Shown in pieces: positions 15,167 to 23,715 of a DNA stretch of 37,024 bases; positions within the stretch are counted from its first letter, which is position 1, and each line of letters opens with the position of its first letter. This stretch comes from Eubacterium sp. TM05-53 (GTDB taxonomy: Bacteria; Bacillota_I; Bacilli_A; Erysipelotrichales; Erysipelotrichaceae), in NCBI RefSeq assembly GCF_003436425.1, contig NZ_QSPK01000019.1, positions 1 through 37,024 of the forward strand, given 5' to 3'. Below the pieces are notes generated by a model, which saw nothing but the letters and a program-made list of their open reading frames with translations, had not been told where the DNA came from and did not search any database. The position numbers and the translations under genes are program-made.

Positions 15167-15331
15167 TTAATAATTTAAGACTTCCTTTCGATAATCAAAT
15201 TTTGCCTTTCCCTTTCTCGTATACTTCTTCTTATTGCGATAAATATTCCCTCCTTGTCTACAAGCATCTAAATGCATTGGGTTCGGTAACTTTAAACTTC
15301 TTTCTTCAAATTTATATGTCTGTTTTTTCAT
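15167..15331 (-). CDS. Unannotated 54-residue basic small protein
   Basis: A short reading frame with a strong AGGAGG ribosome site 8 bases before the ATG. The protein starts MKKQTYKFEERSLKLPNP, has a central MHLDACRQGG and a very basic second half (NKKKYTRKGKAKF); about a third of residues are Lys or Arg. There is no hydrophobic segment or signal peptide. A single Cys lies in DACRQGG. It is 28 bases upstream of the metallopeptidase gene in the same direction and can be the first gene of that operon. A large palindrome lies upstream. The basic, aromatic composition suggests nucleic-acid or ribosome contact, but no family is recognised. Confidence 0.7.
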   Translation of the reverse strand: MKKQTYKFEERSLKLPNPMHLDACRQGGNIYRNKKKYTRKGKAKFDYRKEVLNY

Positions 15332-15370
15332 ATTCATTTCCTCCTGTTTGATTACACATTAAATATACTA

Positions 15371-15415
15371 TTCATAAAATGAATTAAAAATAGTTCATTT
15401 TAATTATTTTATGAA
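15371..15415 (-). promoter_or_regulatory. Long palindrome upstream of the 54-residue gene
   Basis: TTCATAAAAT (15371-15380) pairs with ATTTTATGAA (15406-15415), extended inward by AATTAAAA (15382-15389) against TTTTAATT (15398-15405), giving an almost continuous 18-bp stem with an 8-base loop. A third half-site, GTTCATTTT, lies in the middle. It sits 40 bases upstream of the small gene's start and is a probable operator or a stem controlling its mRNA. Confidence 0.55.
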
Positions 15416-15492
15416 CCCTTATTTAAATTTAATATAATATTATAATTAATTAACACTATTTTTTTACGAACACTATTTAGATAACATAATAA

Positions 15493-15521
15493 AAAGATGA
15501 TAATTTCAAACTATCATCTTT
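15493..15521 (-). terminator. Terminator of the CARF-HEPN gene
   Basis: AAAGATGATA (15493-15502) and TATCATCTTT (15512-15521) are a perfect 10-bp stem with a 9-base loop, followed on the minus strand by TTT and AT-rich DNA, 20 bases beyond the stop at 15543. Confidence 0.8.
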
Positions 15522-15542
15522 CTTATTCAACACTATGAAAAT

Positions 15543-18500
15543 CTAATTACCATGGATTTTTTTAGCCGTTTGAATCAATTGCTCCAATTGCTCTAAATAG
15601 AAGCGAACCCAATTTGCAACATCTTCGCTTGTATTTGTATATTTACCTAAGCTATGAACAGTGTCATTACGTATTAGTTTTAAAACCTTATAAACATAAC
15701 AAACTCTATAGAATCGTTCCAAAAAATCCGGATCGTTTCTTAATTTTTCTCTAACAAACAAATCTTGTTCTATATAAGGAGAACCATTATATTCTATTTT
15801 ATCGTATTTAGAATAATTAGAACCTAAAATCTTATTACGAAGGGCCTTATTTTTTTCTTCTATTCCATGCCATTTATTTTTATCTCTCCAATTTTTAGGA
15901 TTACCATAATAACAGTAATACTTTTCCGGATTTACTTTTTTATTTTTATGTTTTCGAATATTTTTAATGACTTTTTCTTCATTTGTAAAAATCTGGGTTT
16001 GTTGTTGGTTCATTTGCTTAAAATACACAGAAAACAAATCATTACTTGATATATCTTGTCCTTTATAATTCTTCCAGTCTTCACGATTTGAGAATAACGA
16101 TTTGTTAATAAAAGTCACAAATTGATTAATACACAATTTATTCTCATCTTCATCTGGACATTCGGCTTTTCGCCATGCTTCTACTTCAATGATTCCACTA
16201 TTTTTTAATTGACAGGCTGTTTTCGTCTCAACCAAAACCAAAGCTTGCTGCAAAAGATTTTTATCCAAACACCACTGCAATTGAGCAGGTAAATAATCTG
16301 AATTCTCTCCCAACAAATCATACATTTTGTTACTTATATTTACCTTATAATTATTTAATACTAAATCCTTTACAGTTCCATAATATCCCTTTAAATCTTT
16401 ATTCTCATCTAGAGTTTTTGCCAACTCTTTTAAATTAGCTGAAAAATTATCCATTCGATTCAATGATATGCTATTCGATATATTATTAATGGCATCAACC
16501 AGTCCATTCTCATTTTCATTTTCCACACTTTCATTAAATCGTACTAATCCATTTGAACGTCCAAAAGACAAGAATTCATGCATACCACCTACAAAATCAT
16601 AAACATAGAACACATCATCTAATAACTTAATAGAAGATTTGTGAGTTTTAGGAGAATAACCAGGAGTATAGATACCCTTTAATTCAACATTATCGATATT
16701 CTTAATTAAAGTTAAAATGGAATCTACAACCACACCAAACTCTCGTTGTCCGCCATTGATATCCACATATAAATTCACTTTGGCATTTTCAGAATGTGTA
16801 ATTAAACTTTTAGTAAACTCATTCAATGCTTTACTAATATTTACCTTTTCTTCTTCGTTTTCTAACATTACACCAACGATTCTAGATTCATCCTCAACTA
16901 AGCCACCAATTCTTTCTTTAAAATACTCAAAAGTTGTATATGTTTTATCACTACCTGTAAATTTCAAATTATATTTCATTGCTTCCTCAGGATTAACAAC
17001 TGCATATGTATTGAACACATAAATATAATCTAATTTTTCATCTTGATCAGCTAACATTTCAGCCAACATTTTAGGTATTGGTTCTTGTTGTGAAATATAT
17101 TTTCCCTCAAATTTTCTTTCGTCTGAACCATATTTTTTTTGAATGGAATAAAAATAATCTGAAAATCTTACACCAGCTAAGTAACTCATAGACAACAACA
17201 GAACATTTATTTCTCCAGAATTACCTTTTACGCTTTTTACCAAGTTCTTCAATTCTTCTTCTTTTTTCAACACTGCATCAAAATCAGGATTCCTTTTAAA
17301 TTCTTCCTCTACATTGACACTACCTTCCAATACAGTAATACATTCTCTCGAATCAATTGCTTGAATACTATATTTTAATACACCATGATTTTTCAAAACA
17401 CCCGTAGTGAACTCTTCTCCGGTATATATTTCACCATCAAAAGAAGTCATAATCCCTTTTATTTTTGTACCATTAGGTTCACTCACATTTATCTTGAAAC
17501 ATAATTGTGATTTATTTTCCACCAATTTAGCTTTCTCTAGACCCACACCATTTTCATCTGTAATAGAAAGAATCTCAATCATTGGTTTATATGATTCTGG
17601 AACCACTATCTTAATATCTTTTGTATAAGAAGATCCTATAAATTCATCCCCATAATACGTATTTAATTTAAAAGATACAAAACCTTCATTTTTATCCTTC
17701 ATCCATTCTTCTGGAATTTTAAAGATATATTCAAACGTTTTGCTTCCTGCGTCTATAGAAGCAATCTTTTCTTCTTTATTATCCAAAACTACATAGATTT
17801 CGTGAGAGAATTCTTCTCTTTGACTTACACAATTCATTCTAATGGAATCTTCAATTGTATATTCTTGTTTATCCGTTTCAATTGTAGAAGCAATTTTTTC
17901 AATAAATTCAAAAGAGGCAAATTTATTTTGGATATCTTTACCTAAATCACCATTCTCTGTATAGACAATCCAAACAAGATCACTATTCTTATCTGAAATA
18001 ACTGACAATAAGTTTTCAATAATTTCACTATTAGAGTCCTTATTATTTTCATCTAATTCATCTAAGCCTTTAACTAAGATTAATCCATGCTTATTTTGAT
18101 ATTCATCTACGTCAATCAATTCTTCAACGTTAATAATTTCAACGATTTTCGAATAAATAACATTATAATTTTTTGAATTCAACAATCTCGCATAATCTCT
18201 CGAAAATTGTTTAACAACAAAAAAATCGTCTGCCTTTAAGATTAAATTATATTCTTTTCTTCCAACCTTTTTTCCGATATTATTCTGTGCAAATCGTAAA
18301 ATATCTTGAATGCATGTATAATTTGAAAACTTATCTTCAATATCATTTTGGACAACATCGCTTGATTCTTTTTTCCAATATCTTGGAATTGTATTTGCAC
18401 CAAACACATAGGGTTCTCCCAAAATCTTAGATTGTTTAATCAAACGATCTTTCAATCCGAACACAAAGTCTTTTCCCTTTTTGTCCGCTCTTCCATAGAC

Positions 18501-19100
18501 TGTATCAATCCATTGTTCTAATGCAGGATAAAAGTCATCCTTCAATTTAATTTCACCTAGACATTGCCATTCATCAAAATAATAATGTGCACCATCCATA
18601 ATATTTTGTATTGTATATGGTTTTAAAGTGATTCTACTCTCAAATAATTTGTAGTAATCTTCTTTAAAAAATGCCTTATATTGTTCAGTTCTTTCTTTTG
18701 TCGTGTAAAAAATTGTCACCATATTCAATCGATCATTAAATGGTGAGCGCACTATTCTTTTCGATATAATATCTAGGCTATTTTTATCTACTGACTTATT
18801 ATCAAAATCATTAACAAGCACACAATCAAAGTTATCACTGATTGGTTTATCCCATAAGAAAGAAGGTCGGTTTACATAATATGATATTAAACCTTCTTTT
18901 TTTAATATATTAGCTACACCTTGCGCAAACAATGTAGCTTGCTCTTCATCTTGAGCAACCACCAACATTGTTGGATACACCTTTTTTAGATCATCTTTCA
19001 AATCATTTTTTACATAATTAATAAATCCAATTAATTCCTGTTCAATTGGATCCATGTCTATAAACCCATTAAACACTAAACCCCATTCGTTTTCTTTCAT
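15543..19100 (-). CDS. Large CARF-HEPN protein with degenerate AAA-like modules
   Basis: A 1185-residue protein. The part at about 630-840 resembles the CARF domain of the TM1812/Csm6/Csx1 group: it opens with INVLLLSMSYL (631-641) and has the ligand-loop motif DINGGQR at 780-786. The C-terminal helical region holds RNDTVH (1144-1149), the R-x4-H motif of HEPN ribonucleases. So a nucleotide-activated RNase is likely. Residues 1-170 and about 255-400 each look like an AAA fold (KGLDELDE in place of Walker B, then WIVYTENG, as in CbbX-type AAA) but neither has a GxxxxGKT loop. About 500-600 is beta-rich and Ig-like. No Cas10, Cas6 or CRISPR array is in the window. GAGGA lies 7 bases before the ATG, with TATAAT at about 19129. 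Function is inferred from motifs; the modules 1-630 are judged by pattern only. Confidence 0.75.
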   Translation of the reverse strand: MKENEWGLVFNGFIDMDPIEQELIGFINYVKNDLKDDLKKVYPTMLVVAQDEEQATLFAQGVANILKKEGLISYYVNRPSFLWDKPISDNFDCVLVNDFDNKSVDKNSLDIISKRIVRSPFNDRLNMVTIFYTTKERTEQYKAFFKEDYYKLFESRITLKPYTIQNIMDGAHYYFDEWQCLGEIKLKDDFYPALEQWIDTVYGRADKKGKDFVFGLKDRLIKQSKILGEPYVFGANTIPRYWKKESSDVVQNDIEDKFSNYTCIQDILRFAQNNIGKKVGRKEYNLILKADDFFVVKQFSRDYARLLNSKNYNVIYSKIVEIINVEELIDVDEYQNKHGLILVKGLDELDENNKDSNSEIIENLLSVISDKNSDLVWIVYTENGDLGKDIQNKFASFEFIEKIASTIETDKQEYTIEDSIRMNCVSQREEFSHEIYVVLDNKEEKIASIDAGSKTFEYIFKIPEEWMKDKNEGFVSFKLNTYYGDEFIGSSYTKDIKIVVPESYKPMIEILSITDENGVGLEKAKLVENKSQLCFKINVSEPNGTKIKGIMTSFDGEIYTGEEFTTGVLKNHGVLKYSIQAIDSRECITVLEGSVNVEEEFKRNPDFDAVLKKEEELKNLVKSVKGNSGEINVLLLSMSYLAGVRFSDYFYSIQKKYGSDERKFEGKYISQQEPIPKMLAEMLADQDEKLDYIYVFNTYAVVNPEEAMKYNLKFTGSDKTYTTFEYFKERIGGLVEDESRIVGVMLENEEEKVNISKALNEFTKSLITHSENAKVNLYVDINGGQREFGVVVDSILTLIKNIDNVELKGIYTPGYSPKTHKSSIKLLDDVFYVYDFVGGMHEFLSFGRSNGLVRFNESVENENENGLVDAINNISNSISLNRMDNFSANLKELAKTLDENKDLKGYYGTVKDLVLNNYKVNISNKMYDLLGENSDYLPAQLQWCLDKNLLQQALVLVETKTACQLKNSGIIEVEAWRKAECPDEDENKLCINQFVTFINKSLFSNREDWKNYKGQDISSNDLFSVYFKQMNQQQTQIFTNEEKVIKNIRKHKNKKVNPEKYYCYYGNPKNWRDKNKWHGIEEKNKALRNKILGSNYSKYDKIEYNGSPYIEQDLFVREKLRNDPDFLERFYRVCYVYKVLKLIRNDTVHSLGKYTNTSEDVANWVRFYLEQLEQLIQTAKKIHGN

Positions 19101-19229
19101 TTCAAAATCCTCATTATCTATAGATAGATTATATTCTAAAAAGAGAATTCAGTCTAATACAATCCCATTATATCTAAATCAGTATTGCCATAATGCCTAA
19201 AAATCATTGAACTTCGCTTTATCATTTTA

Positions 19230-20018
19230 TTAGCCTATACATTCTAATAATTCGGGACAATTTGTTCTATAAAAGTCATGGATCATTTGACTCACTTCCC
19301 TTACATCAATGCCATATGCTTTTATAACACGACACAATTCATCAAAGTTCACACGAACTCGATTTTTTTTCATAACAATCGAATTTAATTTTTCCACTCC
19401 ATTCAATACTTCATTCATTTCTACATTTACTTCTAAAGCCGATGGAAATACAACTAACCCATTAATAGGTACAGATAATCGTTTCGATTTATTTATGCCA
19501 AACAATATCCTTTTTTGATTATGCATCTGGCGAATTGGATTACGCATAGTCTTATCAAAACCATTATTTTTATATTGTTTCCAAACTCTATCACCTACAT
19601 CCCCTTCAATTACGCCCTTATGATTTTTAACTTCTACTACATACATTCCATAAGGGCTCATGACTAAAGCATCTACTTCTGATCTATTTCCGTTACATGA
19701 AATAGGAACATTTGTCGCAACAACGTATTCTTCAGGTAAATATTTTAATGTGTCAAACACCTCATTTTCTCCACTTACTCCACTCTCTAAAATATTTGCC
19801 TCACTCATTAAATTTCCATGTTTATACATCAGATAAATCATAACCACTATACTTATCCCTTCAACAAACAACCAAAGTTTTGAAACTGGCACAAATATAG
19901 AAAAGGCAATCAATTCTATAATCATACCAATTCCTACATTTCTTACTTTATTCGCCTGATTCATTAAATCATTATATTTATCTTCATTTTCATTTCTATT
20001 ATGAAATACATAAGCCAT
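19230..20018 (-). CDS. Membrane NERD-domain protein
   Basis: A 262-residue protein. Two hydrophobic helices (about 28-75, NVGIGMIIELIAFSIFV and LFVEGISIVVMIYLMY) precede a NERD (nuclease-related) domain: SGENEVFDTLKYLP, then EVDALVMSPYGMYVVEVKNHKG with the Glu-x-Lys of PD-(D/E)xK-like folds. NERD domains are predicted nucleases, often with DNA-processing partners. The start is placed at 20018 because AAAGGAGTG lies 8 bases before it; an upstream in-frame ATG at 20075 has no such site. The C-terminal 70 residues (from about 195) are not recognised. Same strand as the CARF-HEPN gene 129 bases downstream, which has its own promoter. Role unknown; possibly defence. Confidence 0.8.
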   Translation of the reverse strand: MAYVFHNRNENEDKYNDLMNQANKVRNVGIGMIIELIAFSIFVPVSKLWLFVEGISIVVMIYLMYKHGNLMSEANILESGVSGENEVFDTLKYLPEEYVVATNVPISCNGNRSEVDALVMSPYGMYVVEVKNHKGVIEGDVGDRVWKQYKNNGFDKTMRNPIRQMHNQKRILFGINKSKRLSVPINGLVVFPSALEVNVEMNEVLNGVEKLNSIVMKKNRVRVNFDELCRVIKAYGIDVREVSQMIHDFYRTNCPELLECIG

Positions 20019-20078
20019 TTTTATCACTCCTTTACTACACAAATACATGTATGCAAAGTAATAAAAATTAACCAAAAG

Positions 20079-20104
20079 AAAAAGATATCCGAAGATATCT
20101 CTTT
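20079..20104 (-). terminator. Terminator after the P-loop/CYTH gene
   Basis: AAAGATATC (20081-20089) and GATATCTCTTT (20094-20104) form a stem with a UUCG-type tetraloop, followed on the minus strand by TTTTTC. It ends 4 bases from the stop of the CYTH gene, so the NERD gene that follows needs its own start of transcription. Confidence 0.75.
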
Positions 20105-20107
20105 AAA

Positions 20108-21199
20108 CTATTTAATTTTAGCAAGTGAAGAATTCTTATATTGAATATCATCCGTTACTTCTTTTAACACCTTAATAATTTTAGGAAAACGAATTTCTTC
20201 ATTTGGATCTGACAATTCAATTTCCATAATTGCCTTATCTTTCCAAAATGGATATACATCAATTTCAAAATATTGATTACCATCCATCAGACAATAACGA
20301 TTCTTTCGAACAGGTCTTTTAGAAGTATCCGCATCCATTAATTTTTCTAGATATTCATCTTTAGAAAGTCTTTTTTCTATTTCAATACGCTTCAAACCAG
20401 TAATCGCAATCTTACACGTTTCAAAATAGATATAATTCCCCTTACTGCCACGCTGACGAATACGTCTTTCTTCTCCTTCAGCCGAATTCAAATAGGTTTG
20501 AATAATCTCTACCTTTTCACAATTTGGAATTGATTCCAACATATCAATATCTGGATATTCAATCAAAAACTTCTTTTCAATCTCAAAAGGTTCAGGTTCT
20601 CCTAAGAAAGTAGAAATCTCTTTAATCAAATGCTTCATCTTTTCTTCAAAGCCAGACGCATTATCAATCACTCTAAAATGTGGATGGCCTGTCCAAGCTG
20701 AAATCAACTTATCATCCAAAGCAGCCGCTTCTTCTACCGTTTCTGTACGAGCTGTATTATTTGCTGTTGTATAGAACTTTTCAGCTCCCTTTGCAGCTGT
20801 CACCAAATGAAAAACCGCATCATAATTGTCTCTTAATTCAATTTCATTATCACCAAAACAATCTAGGATATTCTCAAATTCTTTATCTGTCATGTATGCC
20901 TTACTATCTAACATACCTCGATCACAAACAATTAGAATCTTTTCAGCATCCATTGACTGAGCTGCTCTTTCAAATACAGCCTCCTTTTCCTTTTGAAGTT
21001 GCATCAAACACTTTTGGTATTCATAATTACACGAACAAGTCCATGGAGCTACTCCACCTGTAATTAATTCCGTAGATGTTTCAGGAACAAATAATACAAC
21101 ATACCCTCGTTGCGTTAATGTATTTTGAATCCAACTCATTCCTGTTGTCTTACCTGCACAAGGGCCTCCTGTAATTACAATTTTAGAAATAGTTTTCAT
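20108..21199 (-). CDS. P-loop NTPase fused to a CYTH (triphosphate tunnel) domain
   Basis: A 363-residue protein. Residues 1-185 form a P-loop kinase-like domain with Walker A GGPCAGKTT (11-19) and ILIVCDRGMLDSKAYM in the Walker B place. Residues about 200-363 are a CYTH domain opening with FEIEKKFLI, the ExExK metal-binding motif of triphosphate tunnel enzymes, and containing RIRQRG and IEKRL Arg/Lys strands of the tunnel. CYTH enzymes hydrolyse tripolyphosphate or thiamine triphosphate, or cyclise ATP. The fusion resembles the layout of plant TTM1/2 proteins (kinase-like plus CYTH). Substrate unknown. RBS AAAGGA supports the start. IS66 lies only 28 bases upstream, so its natural promoter is cut off and it may be read from the IS. 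Confidence 0.85.
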   Translation of the reverse strand: MKTISKIVITGGPCAGKTTGMSWIQNTLTQRGYVVLFVPETSTELITGGVAPWTCSCNYEYQKCLMQLQKEKEAVFERAAQSMDAEKILIVCDRGMLDSKAYMTDKEFENILDCFGDNEIELRDNYDAVFHLVTAAKGAEKFYTTANNTARTETVEEAAALDDKLISAWTGHPHFRVIDNASGFEEKMKHLIKEISTFLGEPEPFEIEKKFLIEYPDIDMLESIPNCEKVEIIQTYLNSAEGEERRIRQRGSKGNYIYFETCKIAITGLKRIEIEKRLSKDEYLEKLMDADTSKRPVRKNRYCLMDGNQYFEIDVYPFWKDKAIMEIELSDPNEEIRFPKIIKVLKEVTDDIQYKNSSLAKIK

Positions 21200-21301
21200 A
21201 TCTCATTATCCTTTCCTTAATAAAAAGGTAAGCGTCAAATAGGGCCCATATTAAAAGATCCGATTTGAAATGATACAATGTCATTGTCAATCGGATCTGT
21301 T

Positions 21302-22996
21302 CTATTTTACATATAGATTCTTTGGCAGCTGTTTAGAGTACGGCAATACACTATTTATGATTTCGTTTGATAATCCTTTGGTGCTCAATGTATCCAACAC
21401 ATATTCCAGATATTTATATGGATTTAGTTTATTCATTTTTGCGGATTCTATTAAACTGAAATATATAGTACTTGCTTTGGCTCCGTTCTTTGTGTTTGAA
21501 AATAAGAAGTTCTTTCTGGCTATTACGAATGGTTTGATTCTTTGTTCAGCTAGATTGTTGCTTAATTCGCAGCGACCATCTTTAAAGAAATTTCTTAGAT
21601 ACTCTTCTTCATGGAATGTATAACTGATTGCTGATCCCATTTTTCCTTTTGGCAGGTATTGGCCTTCTATTTCATGAAGGTACGCAAAAAACTCATTGAA
21701 TATAGGCAATGACTCTTCCTGACGTCTCTTATAGCGTTCGGATGGTGTTGCACATTCTTTTTTCAATGTTTCTTCAATTTTAAACAGTTTGTTTATATAA
21801 TGGATCGCTACCAGAATATTTTTATATCCAGGATGGCTGTCAAGATATTCGATTCGTTCTTCTCTTGTAGAAAGCTTTCGAATTTCTTTTTCTCCAACGG
21901 ATGCTTTCTGGGCTTCTACGAATTTCCTTCGTACATGTGCCATGCATCCAACAACCATCAAACAAATATCCTTATGATATGCTTCGTATCCATCACTGTG
22001 GGCTATGGCGTGGCTGTCTTCTCCAAGTATCATTGTCGCATTTTCGTATTTGCGATTTCCTGGACTAAAGTACAGTGCCATCTGATTGGTTTCGAATGTT
22101 CCGCTCATTCCCATCCACACATATCCCTTTTTTCGACCGTCCTTACAGTCTTCAATGATTTGCAGTGGTGTTTCATCCAAATGTACAATCTCCAGCTTTT
22201 TAAAGTCTTCACACATCTGATCGAATACATATTCCAGATAATCATTTGAACACTGCATCATCCAGTTGCTCATATTTTGACGGTTGATGCATATATTCTG
22301 TCTGTTCAGATCCTGTTCTTGTCTATATAGTGGTGTTCCCAATACATATTTATTATATGCCAAACCTGCAACAGCACTTGATGTTACAACGCTGCCTTCA
22401 ATAAGACGAACTGGTTTATCTTTAGGTTCTACACAAACAATTCCATCACTTTCCTTTGAACATTCAGGACACACATAGTTATGGATTACATGTTTGATCA
22501 AGAACCATTCTGCTGGTTTGTATTTTAATTCATACGAAATCGTTGGCTTTAACTCTTTCATCAAAGAACCACACTCTGGACATGATCTGTCTTTTAATGA
22601 ATGATGGATTGTTTCTTTTATTTCCAAATCTGAATAATCATTCTCTTTCGCTTTTGGTTTTCTCTTTTTGCCTTTTTTTGTATCCTTGACCTCAGGCTCC
22701 AATAAATCTACCGGATTCACATTATCAAGTGTCTTTTCGATTTCATTGAATAAAGGAAGCATTTCCAGACTTGTCTTTTCAGAAGTTGAGCCAAACTTGC
22801 TTCTTTTCATGGATGCAAGCTGATCCAAATATGTCATTTTAGAAATCGTTTCTCCAATCGCATATTCCATCAGCTCTTCACGGTCCATTTTTTCAAGCTT
22901 TTCTTGTAATTTATTAATTTCTTCAACATTTATCATACGCATAATATTATACCACAAACATGCATAAAAAGCCCGTAAATAAAGCGTTTTATGCAT
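21302..22996 (-). CDS. tnpC: IS66 transposase (TnpC)
   Basis: The 564-residue protein is the catalytic transposase of IS66. It has the N-terminal coiled coil (INKLQEKLEKMDREELMEY), the zinc-finger CPECGSLMKELKP, a helix-turn-helix and the DDE core (HLDETPLQI, HSDGYEAYH, and E in NNLAEQRIKPF). The start ATG overlaps the tnpB stop by 8 bases, typical of IS66 coupling; alternative starts are MRM/MIN at 22942 and 22936. Length is normal (about 520-560), so it is probably active. Confidence 0.95.
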   Translation of the reverse strand: MHKTLYLRAFYACLWYNIMRMINVEEINKLQEKLEKMDREELMEYAIGETISKMTYLDQLASMKRSKFGSTSEKTSLEMLPLFNEIEKTLDNVNPVDLLEPEVKDTKKGKKRKPKAKENDYSDLEIKETIHHSLKDRSCPECGSLMKELKPTISYELKYKPAEWFLIKHVIHNYVCPECSKESDGIVCVEPKDKPVRLIEGSVVTSSAVAGLAYNKYVLGTPLYRQEQDLNRQNICINRQNMSNWMMQCSNDYLEYVFDQMCEDFKKLEIVHLDETPLQIIEDCKDGRKKGYVWMGMSGTFETNQMALYFSPGNRKYENATMILGEDSHAIAHSDGYEAYHKDICLMVVGCMAHVRRKFVEAQKASVGEKEIRKLSTREERIEYLDSHPGYKNILVAIHYINKLFKIEETLKKECATPSERYKRRQEESLPIFNEFFAYLHEIEGQYLPKGKMGSAISYTFHEEEYLRNFFKDGRCELSNNLAEQRIKPFVIARKNFLFSNTKNGAKASTIYFSLIESAKMNKLNPYKYLEYVLDTLSTKGLSNEIINSVLPYSKQLPKNLYVK

Positions 22997-23339
22997 ATTT
23001 ATATGATTTATTTTCGAAAGCTTTTTTCTGTTCCATCTTCAAGCCTTCAAGAAGCCATCTCAACTGCTGCTTCGTTATTGTAGCTATGCCATCATCACGA
23101 ACTGGAAACTGAAAATGGCCCTTTTCTAGTCTTTTATACAAAAGCCAGAATCCATTTCCGTCCCAGTACAGACACTTTATTTTATTCCTGTGTTTGTTGC
23201 AGAATATGAACAACGCATCCTGAAATGGATTTATCTGGTACAGATCCTGAACGATAGATGCATATCCATCAATTCCTTTTCTCAGATCTGTAACATTCTT
23301 TACAATATAAATCTCTGGAATATCATCAAAACTAATCAT
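22989..23339 (-). CDS. tnpB: IS66 accessory protein TnpB
   Basis: A 116-residue accessory protein of IS66 (Orf2 type). It is needed with tnpA and tnpC for transposition, though its action is not understood. The signature ISFDDIPEIYIVKNVTDLRKGIDG and the downstream FCNKHRNKIKCLYWDGNGFWLLYKRLEKG are classic. The conserved start MISFDD is at 23339; an upstream ATG at 23351 adds four residues. Confidence 0.95.
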   Translation of the reverse strand: MISFDDIPEIYIVKNVTDLRKGIDGYASIVQDLYQINPFQDALFIFCNKHRNKIKCLYWDGNGFWLLYKRLEKGHFQFPVRDDGIATITKQQLRWLLEGLKMEQKKAFENKSYKYA

Positions 23340-23638
23340 AATGCCAAACATATTTTTATGATCCTTTGTATATCATTGTCCGGAGCAGATTCATCAAATT
23401 CAAAACTCATTCCATTTAATTTAAAACTGATGCACCCAGTGTTTGCAGATCCAACATCATCGTTCACTTCAACAGCTACAAGAGAAGGTGTTTCAACAGT
23501 CTTTTTATATCTGCTTCTTGCATTATAGAATGCTTTGTCAGATATACCATGAAGCTTACAGTACTGAGAAATACTCAAATTACTAGATTCTTGTTCTTCG
23601 AACATATGCATCCAATCCACTTTTGAAGTACCTGGCAT
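23336..23638 (-). CDS. tnpA: IS66 accessory protein TnpA-like
   Basis: A 100-residue protein, the first IS66 gene. An HTH-like part SISQYCKLHGISDKAFYNARSRYKK lies at residues about 22-46, with a beta-rich tail containing ISFKLNGMSFEF. It matches the small HTH-containing IS66 Orf1. It overlaps tnpB by a few bases, as expected. The start at MPGTSKVDW follows AGGAGG. Confidence 0.9.
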   Translation of the reverse strand: MPGTSKVDWMHMFEEQESSNLSISQYCKLHGISDKAFYNARSRYKKTVETPSLVAVEVNDDVGSANTGCISFKLNGMSFEFDESAPDNDIQRIIKICLAL

Positions 23639-23715
23639 AAAAATACGACCTCCTTGTGGCTCTATTATTTCACAAAGAGATCGTTCTTTTAATATGGGTC
23701 CTATTTGACGCTTAC

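Larger units (their letters stand above)
21228..23715 (-). mobile_element. IS66-family insertion sequence
   Basis: The ends are GTAAGCGTCAAATAGG... at 21228 and its inverted partner ending at 23715; about 28 of the first 30 bases match (one G/A change at position 17). Three genes (tnpA-like, tnpB, tnpC) run on the minus strand, overlapping each other. Flanks are ATAAAAAG on the left and CTTCGATT on the right, so the 8-bp target duplication that IS66 normally makes is absent. The right end abuts a 143-bp repeat. The element itself looks intact. Confidence 0.93.

Noticed and set aside
15543..17300. C-terminal part of the CARF-HEPN protein as a separate gene
   Set aside because: The frame is continuous for 1185 residues, with one ribosome site at the start and one terminator at the end; no internal start with a good site was seen.
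18270..18400. Functional ATPase sites in the AAA-like modules of the CARF protein
   Set aside because: No GxxxxGK(S/T) loop is found in residues 1-630; only Walker-B-like stretches remain, so ATP hydrolysis is unlikely.
15543..19100. Type III CRISPR locus around the CARF-HEPN gene
   Set aside because: No spaced direct repeats, no Cas10, Cas6, Csm or Cmr-like proteins are present in the window; CARF-HEPN architecture alone does not make a CRISPR locus.
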